The notes under the pieces were generated by a model that was not told where the DNA came from, searched no databases, and worked only from the letters and a program-made list of their open reading frames with translations. A DNA stretch of 64,000 nucleotides. Source: Treponema sp. CETP13 (GTDB lineage: Bacteria; Spirochaetota; Spirochaetia; Treponematales; Treponemataceae). The translations under genes were made by a program, and so were the position numbers. The stretch lies in contig MLPZ01000013.1 in assembly GCA_001885315.1 (NCBI GenBank), positions 62,001 to 126,000 on the forward strand, given 5' to 3'. Below, one piece after another: positions 34,439-43,727 of the stretch (position 1 is the first letter of the stretch; every line of letters starts with the position of its first letter).

Positions 34439-36475
34439 ATGCCAAAATGGGTTGAAGTTTTTATAAATGTACCATTGATTTCGAGTTTTACTTATGCAGT
34501 ACCATCAGAAATAAAAGGATACCCTTTGGTTTCAAGTTCAAAAAAAGATATATCTCTTGTTGGATTGCGTGCTGAGGTCTTATTTGCAAATAGAAAAAAA
34601 ACTGCCTTTATTACAAAAGAATTTGATACCTTACCCAAAGATTTGGGATTCGAAGCAAGTAAAATAAAACCTTTAAATAGAATTATAGACAAAGAAAAAG
34701 TTTTTACATTAGAACAAGTAAAAATGGCTCTTTGGATGGAACATTACTATTTATGCTCGCGTGGTGAAGCTCTTTCGGCTATGATTCCATCAGGCCGTCG
34801 AGAAACAGCTTGTGGAAGTTCTTCTTTTACCGACACAACTATTTTCAATAAATCACAACAACTATCTGAAGAGCAAAAAATAGCTGTTGAGGGAATTCTT
34901 AATAGTTCAAAATTAATAAATTATTTATATGGTTCCACAGGAACTGGAAAGACAGAAGTTTTTTTACAAGCTGCCGAGCATATTCTAAAAAATGGGAAGG
35001 GTGTAATTTATCTTGTACCTGAAATAGGTCTTACACATCAAGTAATAGAATCTGTTGTAAAAAGATTTGGAGATACTGCTGCAGTATTACATTCAGGGCT
35101 CACTGGAAGTCAAAAATTAACTGAATGGCGACGAATTATGCATAAAGAAGCTCGTGTTATAATTGGAGCTAGGAGTGCTGTATTTGCTCCTGTACCAGAT
35201 TTGGGTATGATTATAATCGATGAAGAACACGATTCAAGCTATAAATCTGGTCAAAGTCCTCGCTATTCGGCACGACAAGTTGCAATGTGGCGATGTTCAC
35301 AATTAAAAATTCCTCTTCTAATGGGAAGTGCCACACCCTCTATTGAAAGTTGGAAATCCATAAAAGATGGTACCATACAAAAATTTACACTGACTAAACG
35401 TCTTTCTGGAGGAAAACCACCAGAAATTGAAGTTGTAAACCTTTCTGATGGAAGTAAAGCTTCAAAAACAGAAGGTTGTATTTCGGTAAAACTCGAAAAT
35501 GAAATGCGCCAAACACTAGAAAGAGGTCGCCAATGTATTCTTTTTCTAAACAGAAGAGGATTCTCTCATTTCTATAAATGTAACACATGTGGATTTGAGC
35601 TTAAATGTAAAAACTGTTCTGTTGCTCTCACCTACCATCGTGAAGAGAACAGATTAAAATGTCATTATTGCGGTTGGAGCATAGAACCACCAAAAGAGTG
35701 CCCTGAGTGTGGATCGCTTGATACCGGTTATGCAGGGTTTGGTACAGAATTTATCGAAAATGAAGTACGTGCAAAATTCCCCAATGCTCAAATCCAACGA
35801 GTTGATACTGACTTACTAACTAAAAAAGGAGAATTAGAAAAATACATCAAAAAATTTAGAGATGGGAAGATCGACATTATGCTTGGGACTCAAATGGTAG
35901 CAAAAGGTCTTAATTTTCCTAATTTACAGCTTGTAGGAGTTATTTTAGCTGATACAGGCCTTCATATGCCAGATTTTAGAGCTGCAGAACGCACTTTTTC
36001 GTTAATAACGCAAGTTGCAGGCCGTGCTGGGCGTTTTTTCCCTGATGGTAAAGTCATAGTACAATCATATAATCCCAAAAGACCGGCAATTGCCCTTGCT
36101 TGTAATAATCAACTAGAAAAATTCTACGAAGATGAACTAGAACAGAGAAAAATGCTTTTTTTTCCTCCTTATTCACGATTACTAAGACTTGTTTTTAGAT
36201 CTGCAAGCCAAAAGGTAGCAGAGCAATCAGCAAACGGGGCAGAAGAAATACTTCTATCATATATTAACAAGAACAAACTTGATAAATCTGTCTTTATTCT
36301 TGGACCAAGCGAATGCGGATTAGCCAAAATCGCTGCAAATTATCGTTTTCAAATTCTTTTACAAGGAGAAAAAATATCAGAATTGCAACAATGTGCTGCA
36401 AATTTATTATATAATTACCATCCTCCTCGCGCGGTCTATATAGAAGTTGACATAGACCCTGTTAGTCTACTATAA
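34439..36475 (+). CDS. priA: Primosomal protein N', replication-restart helicase PriA
   Basis: 678 residues. N-terminal 3'-DNA-binding domain (1-110), then SF2 helicase: Walker A YGSTGTGKTEVF, IDEEHDSSYKSG (DEEH box), LMGSATPS, and motif VI QVAGRAGRF. Two zinc-binding loops with eight Cys are intact (CNTCGFELKCKNC and CHYCGWS...CPECGS). PriA reloads the replisome at stalled forks. AAGGTGG precedes the ATG. The stop codon lies within the -10 box of the next gene's promoter. Confidence 0.96.
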   Translation: MPKWVEVFINVPLISSFTYAVPSEIKGYPLVSSSKKDISLVGLRAEVLFANRKKTAFITKEFDTLPKDLGFEASKIKPLNRIIDKEKVFTLEQVKMALWMEHYYLCSRGEALSAMIPSGRRETACGSSSFTDTTIFNKSQQLSEEQKIAVEGILNSSKLINYLYGSTGTGKTEVFLQAAEHILKNGKGVIYLVPEIGLTHQVIESVVKRFGDTAAVLHSGLTGSQKLTEWRRIMHKEARVIIGARSAVFAPVPDLGMIIIDEEHDSSYKSGQSPRYSARQVAMWRCSQLKIPLLMGSATPSIESWKSIKDGTIQKFTLTKRLSGGKPPEIEVVNLSDGSKASKTEGCISVKLENEMRQTLERGRQCILFLNRRGFSHFYKCNTCGFELKCKNCSVALTYHREENRLKCHYCGWSIEPPKECPECGSLDTGYAGFGTEFIENEVRAKFPNAQIQRVDTDLLTKKGELEKYIKKFRDGKIDIMLGTQMVAKGLNFPNLQLVGVILADTGLHMPDFRAAERTFSLITQVAGRAGRFFPDGKVIVQSYNPKRPAIALACNNQLEKFYEDELEQRKMLFFPPYSRLLRLVFRSASQKVAEQSANGAEEILLSYINKNKLDKSVFILGPSECGLAKIAANYRFQILLQGEKISELQQCAANLLYNYHPPRAVYIEVDIDPVSLL

Positions 36476-36476
36476 T
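36447..36476 (+). promoter_or_regulatory. Consensus sigma70 promoter of the DtxR-like gene with internal inverted repeat
   Basis: Perfect TTGACA (36447-36452) and perfect TATAAT (36471-36476), spacer 18 bp. The spacer holds an inverted repeat TAGAC-N7-GTCTA (36453-36469), a possible operator. The promoter lies in the last codons of priA and TATAAT covers its stop codon. TATAAT ends 7 nt before the ATG at 36484. Confidence 0.75.
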
Positions 36477-36483
36477 ATATAAC

Positions 36484-36858
36484 ATGACACAAAGTTTAGA
36501 AGATTACTTAGAAGTAATAGGCAATCTAAAGAATACAAACAATAATCCCAGAGTAAAAGACATAGCAGCTATATTAAAAGTTTCAAAGCCTTCTGTTCAT
36601 ACTGCTTTACACCAGCTCGAGAATAAAGGAATGATTACTCATGAGCATTATGGAGCCATTACTATAACGAAAGAGGGATTTAAACGATATTCTGATATAA
36701 AACACCGACATGACACTTTAAAACAATACTTACTACAAGTACTAAGTGTTTCTGCAGAAAATGCAGAAAAAGATGCTTGTGAAATGGAACATAAAATGTC
36801 AGATGAAACTTTTTCTAAATTTGAAGCAAAACTTGCTGAACATATATCCTCAATATAA
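36484..36858 (+). CDS. DtxR/MntR-family metal-dependent transcriptional regulator (short form)
   Basis: 124 residues. A winged helix (VKDIAAILKVSKPSVHTALHQLENKGMI) is followed by the DtxR dimerisation/metal domain. Ligand candidates are conserved: D7 and E10 in LEDYLEVIG, H in HRHDTL, and Cys/Glu/His in DACEMEH. There is no C-terminal SH3-like domain, as in MntR. Such proteins repress metal uptake genes when Mn or Fe is bound. No transporter is next to it in this window. No ribosome site precedes the ATG; a consensus promoter ends 7 nt before it. Confidence 0.85.
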   Translation: MTQSLEDYLEVIGNLKNTNNNPRVKDIAAILKVSKPSVHTALHQLENKGMITHEHYGAITITKEGFKRYSDIKHRHDTLKQYLLQVLSVSAENAEKDACEMEHKMSDETFSKFEAKLAEHISSI

Positions 36859-36860
36859 TT

Positions 36861-37643
36861 TTAAGGATGTATTCTTTCTCCTGTATAATCTATATTCCAC
36901 AAAAATAATCCTGTACTAGGAGCCGTTGGGCCAGCATTTAATCTATTTTGACTTTTTAAAATATGCTCAAAATAAGCTGCATCATATCCTTTTTGTTCAA
37001 AATATATTAAACTTCCTGTAATGGATCGTACCATTTTCCATAAAAAGGCATTGGCTTTTATTTCAAAAACAAGTTTTTCACCTTCCATATAAAACTTAGC
37101 ATTATACAAATAACGATGTTTTGAAAGACTTTGATCTCGGACAGAAGCAAAAGTTGTACAATCGATTTCACCTCTTAAACAACTCGCCATTTGGTTTAAA
37201 ACCTCTACATTAGGGTAATGATGTATCGGCCACACATATCGCATATCTGTAGCCAAAGGATTCCCACAATGCATAAAATATTTATAAGTACGAGACACAG
37301 CACTAAAACGGGCATTAAAATCTTGATTTTTTTCTTCTACATCCATAACACGAATATCTTTTGGCAACAAACTATTTAAAGCTGAAATGTAATTTTTAAT
37401 TGATATTGTATCGATTGGTGAAAAAAAATTTGCAGCCTGGGCTTTTGCATGGACCCCACTATCTGTTCTCCCAGAACCTTGTATCTCTATTGGTTGCTTA
37501 TGAATTTTAGTTAACACTTTTTCTATTTCTTCTTGAACAGTTCGAACTGTAGAAACAACAACCCCATTTTTATGTTTCAATTGTTTTTGCCAACCACAAA
37601 AATCAGTTCCATCATAAGATATATAAAGTAGTATATTCCGCAT
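36861..37643 (-). CDS. truA: tRNA pseudouridine synthase A
   Basis: 260 residues from ATG 37643 (MRNILLYISYDGT; TAAGGTG upstream). Catalytic Asp in SGRTDSGVHAKAQ; other TruA motifs are FNARFSAVSRTYKY, ANAFLWKMVRSITGSL and GPTAPSTGLFLW. It makes pseudouridine at positions 38-40 of tRNA anticodon arms. It ends 2 nt from the end of the convergent DtxR-like gene, with no visible terminator. Confidence 0.95.
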   Translation of the reverse strand: MRNILLYISYDGTDFCGWQKQLKHKNGVVVSTVRTVQEEIEKVLTKIHKQPIEIQGSGRTDSGVHAKAQAANFFSPIDTISIKNYISALNSLLPKDIRVMDVEEKNQDFNARFSAVSRTYKYFMHCGNPLATDMRYVWPIHHYPNVEVLNQMASCLRGEIDCTTFASVRDQSLSKHRYLYNAKFYMEGEKLVFEIKANAFLWKMVRSITGSLIYFEQKGYDAAYFEHILKSQNRLNAGPTAPSTGLFLWNIDYTGERIHP

Positions 37644-37665
37644 TAAAATCACCTTACTCTAGCCA

Positions 37666-38568
37666 CTAAGTATCAAAATCTAAGTCTAAATCTAAATCTA
37701 AAGTCTCAGCTTCTTTTAACTCTTTATTAATATTATCATACAACGCTCTAGAATGCTCCAATAGTGGTCCTGGTTTAGCCTTAGTCGATTTTCCCAAACC
37801 AAAACTTCGAGCGATAGCATGCTTTGCATTATCAAGTTTTTTAATTCGAGCGTTTATATCTTCTCTTTGTCCATATTTAAATTCGAGCAAACCACATAAA
37901 TAAATAACACCATCATAACCATAATTTTTATCTATATCAGGACCCAAGTTCGCTAAACCAGTAAGATTTTCTTTTTGTGCTTGTTCTCTTATTAGGGATT
38001 CATCATAAAAAAACAATGCTTTTCGATAAAATCTCTGAGAAATATAGTCAAACCCTCTATTTGGACATTCAGCATCCAAATCTTTTGTAATCCAAGCAAG
38101 ACGTAGAGAAATAATAGCCCGTTTTATTGTTGGTAAAAAAGAAGCTGGCATTTGTTCATAAGATAAAAGTGCTAAATAATACATAGCAGCACCATCATAT
38201 AATTTTCTCGGTTTATCTAAATTGTAATACGGGAAAATTGTATTCACAGCTGATTTTCTCTTTTGTTCAGTGTGTATTAAATTTCTAATTACACTTGGCT
38301 CTGGCTTTACATCAAAATCTTGCCATAACAAAGCAACTTGACAATGGGGACAGGCACATACTGGATATAGTAAAGGGTACACTTTACCAAATTTAGGTGA
38401 AGGTTCATATGTTCTGTGAAGTTCATCCGTAAGATCTCCTGCAATCATACGTCCCCCACCACTTAATATTTCTTCTCTTTTAAATTTTTTTTTGCAATAA
38501 GGACAATGAATTTCCTTTTTTTTATAAAAAGAAATTGCAGGTAGTTTATCCTTGTCAAGACTTGCCAT
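37666..38568 (-). CDS. DUF2225 zinc-ribbon protein
   Basis: 300 residues. The N-terminus has CPYC followed by CACPHC, a split zinc ribbon typical of DUF2225, and a helical remainder (YDGAAMYYLALLSYEQMP, ISLRLAWITKDL) that resembles TPR-like packing. The C-terminus ends in an acidic Leu-Asp repeat (ETLDLDLDLDFDT) encoded by repeats of AAATCT/AGATTT units. GGGGAG precedes the ATG. Function unknown; family members are found across Firmicutes and spirochaetes. It lies between acpS and truA. Confidence 0.8.
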   Translation of the reverse strand: MASLDKDKLPAISFYKKKEIHCPYCKKKFKREEILSGGGRMIAGDLTDELHRTYEPSPKFGKVYPLLYPVCACPHCQVALLWQDFDVKPEPSVIRNLIHTEQKRKSAVNTIFPYYNLDKPRKLYDGAAMYYLALLSYEQMPASFLPTIKRAIISLRLAWITKDLDAECPNRGFDYISQRFYRKALFFYDESLIREQAQKENLTGLANLGPDIDKNYGYDGVIYLCGLLEFKYGQREDINARIKKLDNAKHAIARSFGLGKSTKAKPGPLLEHSRALYDNINKELKEAETLDLDLDLDFDT

Positions 38569-38582
38569 ATACTACTCCCCTT

Positions 38583-38957
38583 CTATTTTTCCAATATCAC
38601 TTGAGCAATAGCATACTCTTTTTCATGTGATAAAGAAAGATGAATTTTTGTAATACCTTCATTATCTATTATTATTTTAGCATCTCCAAATATTCTAAGA
38701 CTTGGATTCCCGTTTTTTTGTCGTTCCACCGAAACATTTTTTAAAGAAAAGCCTTTTAATCCTATTCCTAGAGCTTTTCCAAAAGCTTCTTTTGCTGCAA
38801 ATCGAGCAGCCATACTCTGCAAAGCTCCCTCTCTAGATAAAGAATAAATATAATTAACTTCGTCTATGTGAAAATAACGCTCAACAATTTGTTTTTTATC
38901 ATACCATTTCTCGAATCTAGAAACTCTTGCTATATCAATTCCTGTACCATAAATCAT
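38583..38957 (-). CDS. acpS: Holo-[acyl-carrier-protein] synthase
   Basis: 124 residues. Active-site Asp in GIDIARVSRF and Glu in RFAAKEAFGKALG, plus the C-terminal HLSLSHEKEYAIAQVILE. It transfers 4'-phosphopantetheine from CoA to ACP. The ATG overlaps the stop of cdaR by 4 nt (ATGA). Normal length. Confidence 0.95.
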   Translation of the reverse strand: MIYGTGIDIARVSRFEKWYDKKQIVERYFHIDEVNYIYSLSREGALQSMAARFAAKEAFGKALGIGLKGFSLKNVSVERQKNGNPSLRIFGDAKIIIDNEGITKIHLSLSHEKEYAIAQVILEK

Positions 38958-40051
38958 TCTGAAATTATACCTTTTTCTATAGTTGCATTACTCGTATCTG
39001 TATTTTTATCTTCTGTTGGTAATGTGTTTTTGTCTTCTGTTATTGTACTTGTATCTACGATATTTTCATCCGAAGGTTCTTTAGAATCAGTACTCTCTTC
39101 TACTTCTTTTTGAACCACTTGAATTTGAACAGGAATCTTAGAAGGAGAAAGTGATTTAGTCTCAAAACGCTGAGAAACAAAAATACGTAATGGCATTTCA
39201 TACTCTCCTTCCTCAGTTATTTCTGAAAAATCTACAAAGACATTTATCAATGAAGATTTATAAGATTCAATATCAAGTTGCTTCCCATATAATTCAATTG
39301 AAACTTTGGGCAATTCACCAACAACCTCTAGCGTATCAATGAGATTTTCGCTTTGAACAATAATATCACTAAATACTTTTGTTTGATAAACTGGTTCTAT
39401 TTCGATCCAAGCCATAATTTTTTCAGGTTGTTCTATATTTAACACATTCGAAAAATTATGAATGAACGTTTCTGTATTAAATGACATAGATTTGTTAGTA
39501 AGGTTTATTTTATCAGCCTTTATATCTGAAATAGATTTAATATTTAACTCCGGTCCTGAAACATATACGTTTTCTGGAACAAAAGAGACTTTCGATACTT
39601 GATACCCATGTTCACATTCTCCAATATAATCAGGAACTAAAGATACCCATTTTCCAATTCGTTTTTGTAGATAAACAGAAATTGTTTTTTGCATAACTTC
39701 AATTTGTAAAGGTTCCATCGATACAAGATTAGATGAAGTGATTAAATCTAAAGGGATTTCGTATTTTCCACTTTCTAAATATTGACTAGTATCTAATTGC
39801 AATGAAATATCAGAAGAAACAATATTAGAAATGTTTTCTTCATTACTTTTAAGTGATACTTGCACCGTTTGAGGGATAGTGTTAGTTATAACCATTTCCC
39901 CTGTTTCTTTTACCGTTACAGGAATTGCGAAGTTTTTTGTTTCAAGTGTTAACATTTGATTTGAAAGATACAAAATTATAGCTAGAGAGATTGAGATTAT
40001 CTTAGCAGGAAGATTATGGGTTATTTTTGAAAAAAAATGATTCATTTTCAT
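38954..40051 (-). CDS. cdaR: YbbR-domain protein, c-di-AMP cyclase regulator
   Basis: 365 residues from ATG 40051 (GGAG upstream, 2 nt after the cdaA stop). One membrane helix near residue 20 (PAKIISISLAIILYLS) is followed by at least three YbbR repeats in the periplasm (QTVQVSLKSNEENISNIV; PENVYVSGPELNIKSI; PKVSIELYGKQLDIES) and a Thr/Ser/Asp-rich tail of about 45 residues. In Firmicutes CdaR binds CdaA and modulates its activity. The adjacent cdaA supports the same role here. Confidence 0.9.
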   Translation of the reverse strand: MKMNHFFSKITHNLPAKIISISLAIILYLSNQMLTLETKNFAIPVTVKETGEMVITNTIPQTVQVSLKSNEENISNIVSSDISLQLDTSQYLESGKYEIPLDLITSSNLVSMEPLQIEVMQKTISVYLQKRIGKWVSLVPDYIGECEHGYQVSKVSFVPENVYVSGPELNIKSISDIKADKINLTNKSMSFNTETFIHNFSNVLNIEQPEKIMAWIEIEPVYQTKVFSDIIVQSENLIDTLEVVGELPKVSIELYGKQLDIESYKSSLINVFVDFSEITEEGEYEMPLRIFVSQRFETKSLSPSKIPVQIQVVQKEVEESTDSKEPSDENIVDTSTITEDKNTLPTEDKNTDTSNATIEKGIISE

Positions 40052-40052
40052 G

Positions 40053-40841
40053 CTATATATTCTCCGCAATATTTGCATCTGAAAGATCCAATTGTTGTTC
40101 TAATATTTTACGCATTTCTTGTGTAGATAAATCATAATTTAATATTGAATCGTAACAAAGTGTTATAGCTCCAGTTTCTTCAGAAACTACTAAAATTACA
40201 GCATCAGTTTCTTCTGAAAGACCAAGCGCTGCTCTATGACGAGTACCAAAGGTTTTTTTTATGTCATATTGTTCAGACAATGGTAAAAAACAACCTGCAG
40301 CAATTACTTTACCACCTTGAATAACAACTGCCCCATCATGGAGTGGTGTATCACTGCCAAAAATAGTAACTAATAAGCTTGATGATAAATCTGCATTAAG
40401 TTTTGTCCCAGTATCTACAATATCCCTTAAACCAGTTTTACGTACAAAAACAGCTAACATGCCTCTTTTCTGACGGGAAAGCATCTCCGCTGCTATAAGA
40501 ACAGAATCAACATATGTATGCTTTGTATGATTTCCAAACTTAAGCCAATCACCTTGAATTAATTTTAAGACAAGTTTACGTAATTCAGGTTGAAATACAA
40601 GTGCAAATCCTATTAAAAGGCCAGGAGCAAGAAGATTTAAAATCCATAAAATCGTATCAAGTTTTAAATACAGAGCTACACTGTAAAATAATACTACAAT
40701 TATAATGCCTTTTAATATTTGAATACTGTGCGTGTTTACAAGAATACCATACACTTTATAAATAATAAAAGCTAATATTGTAATATCAAGGAGTGGACCT
40801 ATATAATCATACAATTTTATAATGCTTTCAAAACTGCTCAC
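40053..40841 (-). CDS. cdaA: Diadenylate cyclase CdaA
   Basis: 262 residues from a GTG start that overlaps the folP stop (TAGTG). Three membrane helices occupy residues 10-85 and the DAC domain follows, with DGA motif TPLHDGAVVIQGG and RHR motif GTRHRAALGLSEETDA, both needed to make c-di-AMP from two ATP. c-di-AMP controls potassium and osmotic balance and cell-wall homeostasis. Order folP-cdaA-cdaR-acpS forms one operon. Confidence 0.95.
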   Translation of the reverse strand: MSSFESIIKLYDYIGPLLDITILAFIIYKVYGILVNTHSIQILKGIIIVVLFYSVALYLKLDTILWILNLLAPGLLIGFALVFQPELRKLVLKLIQGDWLKFGNHTKHTYVDSVLIAAEMLSRQKRGMLAVFVRKTGLRDIVDTGTKLNADLSSSLLVTIFGSDTPLHDGAVVIQGGKVIAAGCFLPLSEQYDIKKTFGTRHRAALGLSEETDAVILVVSEETGAITLCYDSILNYDLSTQEMRKILEQQLDLSDANIAENI

Positions 40842-41677
40842 TAAATTCTCCCAAGAACCGCCAACATATCTATAGTCTCTGAAACATCATGAACGCGTAA
40901 CATTGTTGCCCCATATTGCACAGCTAGTAAATTAGCTGCAAGTGTTCCTACCATACGATCTTCTACTTTTTTTCCTGTAATTTCACCAATACATGATTTT
41001 CGTGAAAGGGCCATAAGAATATGCTGTACTTCTGGTATACCTGCTTGATGAATAGCATCTATTATTTTTTGACTAGCTTGTATTAATTTAATATTCGTGT
41101 CTAAATTTTTGCCAAAACCAATCCCCGTATCAAGAATAATCTTTTTTGCATCTATGCCATGTTCGATAGCATATTTTGCACGTCCTATAAGATATGCAGA
41201 AATTTCATTTACGGGATTTGCATATTCAGTATTCTCTTGCATTATAACAGGAATTCCGCGTTTATGCATTAATATAATTGGCATTTTTTCTGATGCACAA
41301 TAATCTGCAAGTTCAGGTGAATCTTCTAAGGCTGAAATATCATTTACTATATCTGCTCCAGCCTTTCGAGCTTCTTGCATAACTGATAATTTACGTGTAT
41401 CTACTGAAATAGGCTTGTCTGTGTGTTTTCTAATTTCTGTAATAACAGGGATTATTCGCTCACACTCTTCTTGGGCAGATACATAATCAGAACCAGGGCG
41501 AGAACTTTCTCCCCCAATATCAACAATATCTGCCCCCTCCTCAAACATTTTTAGTGCCATATCTGCACCAGATCTACTTCCTTCCCAAATAGAATCTGGA
41601 GTCACGTTTACAATTCCCATAACAAAGGCTGGACGCTCTGTAGTGATATATTTATTTGAAAGTTCTAATTTTAACAT
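40841..41677 (-). CDS. folP: Dihydropteroate synthase
   Basis: 278 residues. Conserved pterin-site motifs: MGIVNVTPDSIWEGSR, GADIVDIGGESSRPGS, ISVDTRKLSVMQEA, IVNDISA, LDTGIGFGKNLDTNI and LRVHDVSE. It joins p-aminobenzoate to the dihydropterin. The usual DSFSDGG is DSIWEGS here. AAGGA precedes the ATG. First gene of the c-di-AMP operon, 33 nt after dxs in the same direction. Confidence 0.94.
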   Translation of the reverse strand: MLKLELSNKYITTERPAFVMGIVNVTPDSIWEGSRSGADMALKMFEEGADIVDIGGESSRPGSDYVSAQEECERIIPVITEIRKHTDKPISVDTRKLSVMQEARKAGADIVNDISALEDSPELADYCASEKMPIILMHKRGIPVIMQENTEYANPVNEISAYLIGRAKYAIEHGIDAKKIILDTGIGFGKNLDTNIKLIQASQKIIDAIHQAGIPEVQHILMALSRKSCIGEITGKKVEDRMVGTLAANLLAVQYGATMLRVHDVSETIDMLAVLGRI

Positions 41678-41709
41678 GTATTTATTTTCCTTAAAATTAA
41701 TTTTAGCAA

Positions 41710-43620
41710 TTATATAAATAATTTCATTGCCTTTTTAGCAAGATACGTAGCTGACAGATGAGCATCTTCTAAAATTTCCTTTCGATTTCCTTGTGCTAAA
41801 AATCTATCAGGGAATCCACTCACAGCAGTTTTTTTATCATCAAAAGTGCGATCAACAAGAGACTCAAGATAAGTTCCAATTCCACCTATGCGAATACCAT
41901 CTTCTACAAAAAATATTCTATTATATTGTTTTGCAATATCAAGAAAATAATGTTTATCTAGAGGTTTTAAGAACCGTAAATTATAAACATCAGCATTTAT
42001 GTTATTTTCTATGGCAAGTATATCAGTTGCCTCTTGTACTTCAGGGAAAATTCCTCCGGTACATACAAAAAGCATTTTTTTTGTGTCGTTTTTTTTATTG
42101 GAATCATCTAGCACAGGTCTTTTACATAAAACCCCACGCCCTTGTTCAATAGGCAAACTAAACTCATCTCGTTCTTGAGGACAAGCCCCTTTTGGATATC
42201 TAATTACAACAGGAAATGTTTGCTTAAATGCCCACCGTAACATAAGTTGTAATTCACTAGCAGAAGACGGAGCGAGAAGAGATATTCCAGGAACAGGACG
42301 TAACAATGAAATATCAAATATACCTTGATGTGTTTCTCCATCAAAAGGAACAGCTCCTGAGCGATCAAGAACAAACACAGACGGTACTGATTGTAAAGCT
42401 ATATCGTGAATAAGTTGATCTACAGCACGTTGTATAAATGTGGAATAAATAGCAACAAGAGGTTTCATCCCAGAACGAGCAAGCCCCCCTGCAAAAGTTA
42501 CCGCATGTTGTTCTGCAATCCCGACATCAAAAAAACGATCAGGATATTGTTTAGCAAAGGGAAGTAATCCTGTTCCTGTAGCCATCGCTGCTGTTATAGC
42601 ACAAATTTTTTCATCTTTTGCAGCTAAATTCAGAAATTCATTAGAAAAGACTTGTGTAAAAGTTTTACAACTATGTACATGTTTTAATTCACCAGTCTCT
42701 ATATTGAAAGGAGATATTCCATGAAATTTTACAGGATCTTTTTCTGCAGGAGAATATCCTTTTCCCTTTTTTGTAACTACATGTATAACTACTGGACGAT
42801 GAATACGTTTTACTCGTCGTAAAACCTTAAGAAGATCTTCTAAATGATGCCCATTTAATGGGCCAACATATTCAAACCCGACATCTGAAAATAAATTATT
42901 GGGGAAAATTAAGCTTTTAATAGCTCGTTTTAATTTATAATTAAACCACGATAAACCTTTCCCTATTAATGGAATATGCTCTATTACAGCACTGACATTA
43001 AATCGCAAAGTTTGATATTGTGGGGTTGTAGTTAATCGACTTAAATATTTTGACAAAGTCCCATGATTGCTGGTGATAGACATCTTATTGTCATTTAATA
43101 CGATAACTAAGTTTTTTGCTATTTGGCCTGCATGGAAAAGACCTTCCATAGCCATTCCACCTGTTAGAGCTCCGTCCCCAATCACAGCAATAACCTTGCC
43201 ATCTTTATGTAATAAATCTCTACCAGTCAAAAGCCCTAAAGCTGATGATATTGAAGTGGATGAGTGGCCTGCATCAAACCAATCGTGTTCACTTTCTGCT
43301 TGTTTTGTAAAACCTGATAGCCCGTTTCTTTGACGGATTGTGTCAAAGGTATTATTACGACCAGTAAGAATTTTATGGGCATAACACTGATGACTAACAT
43401 CCCAAATAATTGCATCTTTAGGGCTATCAAAGACGGTATGCAGCGCAACTGTAAGTTCTACAACTCCTAGATTACTGGCTAAATGCCCTCCATTTTTAGA
43501 AGTTACCGAAATAATTCTAGAGCGAATCTCTGCTGAAAGTTGTTTTAATTGTAATACTGATAAATTGTTTAGGTCTTCAGGACCGTTGATTGTGTCAAGA
43601 AGCGTAGTAAAAACTCCCAA
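41710..43620 (-). CDS. dxs: 1-deoxy-D-xylulose-5-phosphate synthase
   Basis: About 636 residues. Thiamine-dependent DXS motifs are complete: GGHLASNLGVVELTVALH, IGDGALTGGMAMEGL, PLNGHHLEDL, and the second half DVGIAEQHAVTFAGGLA and DRSGAVPFDGETHQG. First enzyme of the MEP isoprenoid pathway. The start is unclear: the frame is open to 43662, which is inside the terminator hairpin of the gene upstream. The TTG at 43620 is given because the family usually starts at LLDxINxPEDL, a few residues downstream; GGGAG overlaps it and would fit an ACG at 43605. The body is certain, the start is not. Confidence 0.93.
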   Translation of the reverse strand: MGVFTTLLDTINGPEDLNNLSVLQLKQLSAEIRSRIISVTSKNGGHLASNLGVVELTVALHTVFDSPKDAIIWDVSHQCYAHKILTGRNNTFDTIRQRNGLSGFTKQAESEHDWFDAGHSSTSISSALGLLTGRDLLHKDGKVIAVIGDGALTGGMAMEGLFHAGQIAKNLVIVLNDNKMSITSNHGTLSKYLSRLTTTPQYQTLRFNVSAVIEHIPLIGKGLSWFNYKLKRAIKSLIFPNNLFSDVGFEYVGPLNGHHLEDLLKVLRRVKRIHRPVVIHVVTKKGKGYSPAEKDPVKFHGISPFNIETGELKHVHSCKTFTQVFSNEFLNLAAKDEKICAITAAMATGTGLLPFAKQYPDRFFDVGIAEQHAVTFAGGLARSGMKPLVAIYSTFIQRAVDQLIHDIALQSVPSVFVLDRSGAVPFDGETHQGIFDISLLRPVPGISLLAPSSASELQLMLRWAFKQTFPVVIRYPKGACPQERDEFSLPIEQGRGVLCKRPVLDDSNKKNDTKKMLFVCTGGIFPEVQEATDILAIENNINADVYNLRFLKPLDKHYFLDIAKQYNRIFFVEDGIRIGGIGTYLESLVDRTFDDKKTAVSGFPDRFLAQGNRKEILEDAHLSATYLAKKAMKLFI

Positions 43621-43629
43621 AAATAAAGT

Positions 43630-43676
43630 AAAAAAAAGACCGCTAGTTTGTATTGAAAACAATCAAACGCGCGGCC
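43630..43676 (-). terminator. Strong terminator upstream of dxs
   Basis: Read on minus: GGCCGCGCGTTTGATTG pairs with CAATACAAACTAGCGGTC (one bulge, two mismatches, four-base loop), followed by a run of eight T. It ends the unit recO-rpoZ-miaA-small ribosomal gene. Confidence 0.88.
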
Positions 43677-43727
43677 TTGTCGCATAATCATACTGAAGCA
43701 ATACACAAACTAGCCTTTGTGCAAAGC

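Noticed and set aside
37666-37710. Short repeats AAATCTAAG/AAATCTAAA
   Set aside because: They encode the Leu-Asp tail of the DUF2225 protein; not a CRISPR or a mobile-element repeat.
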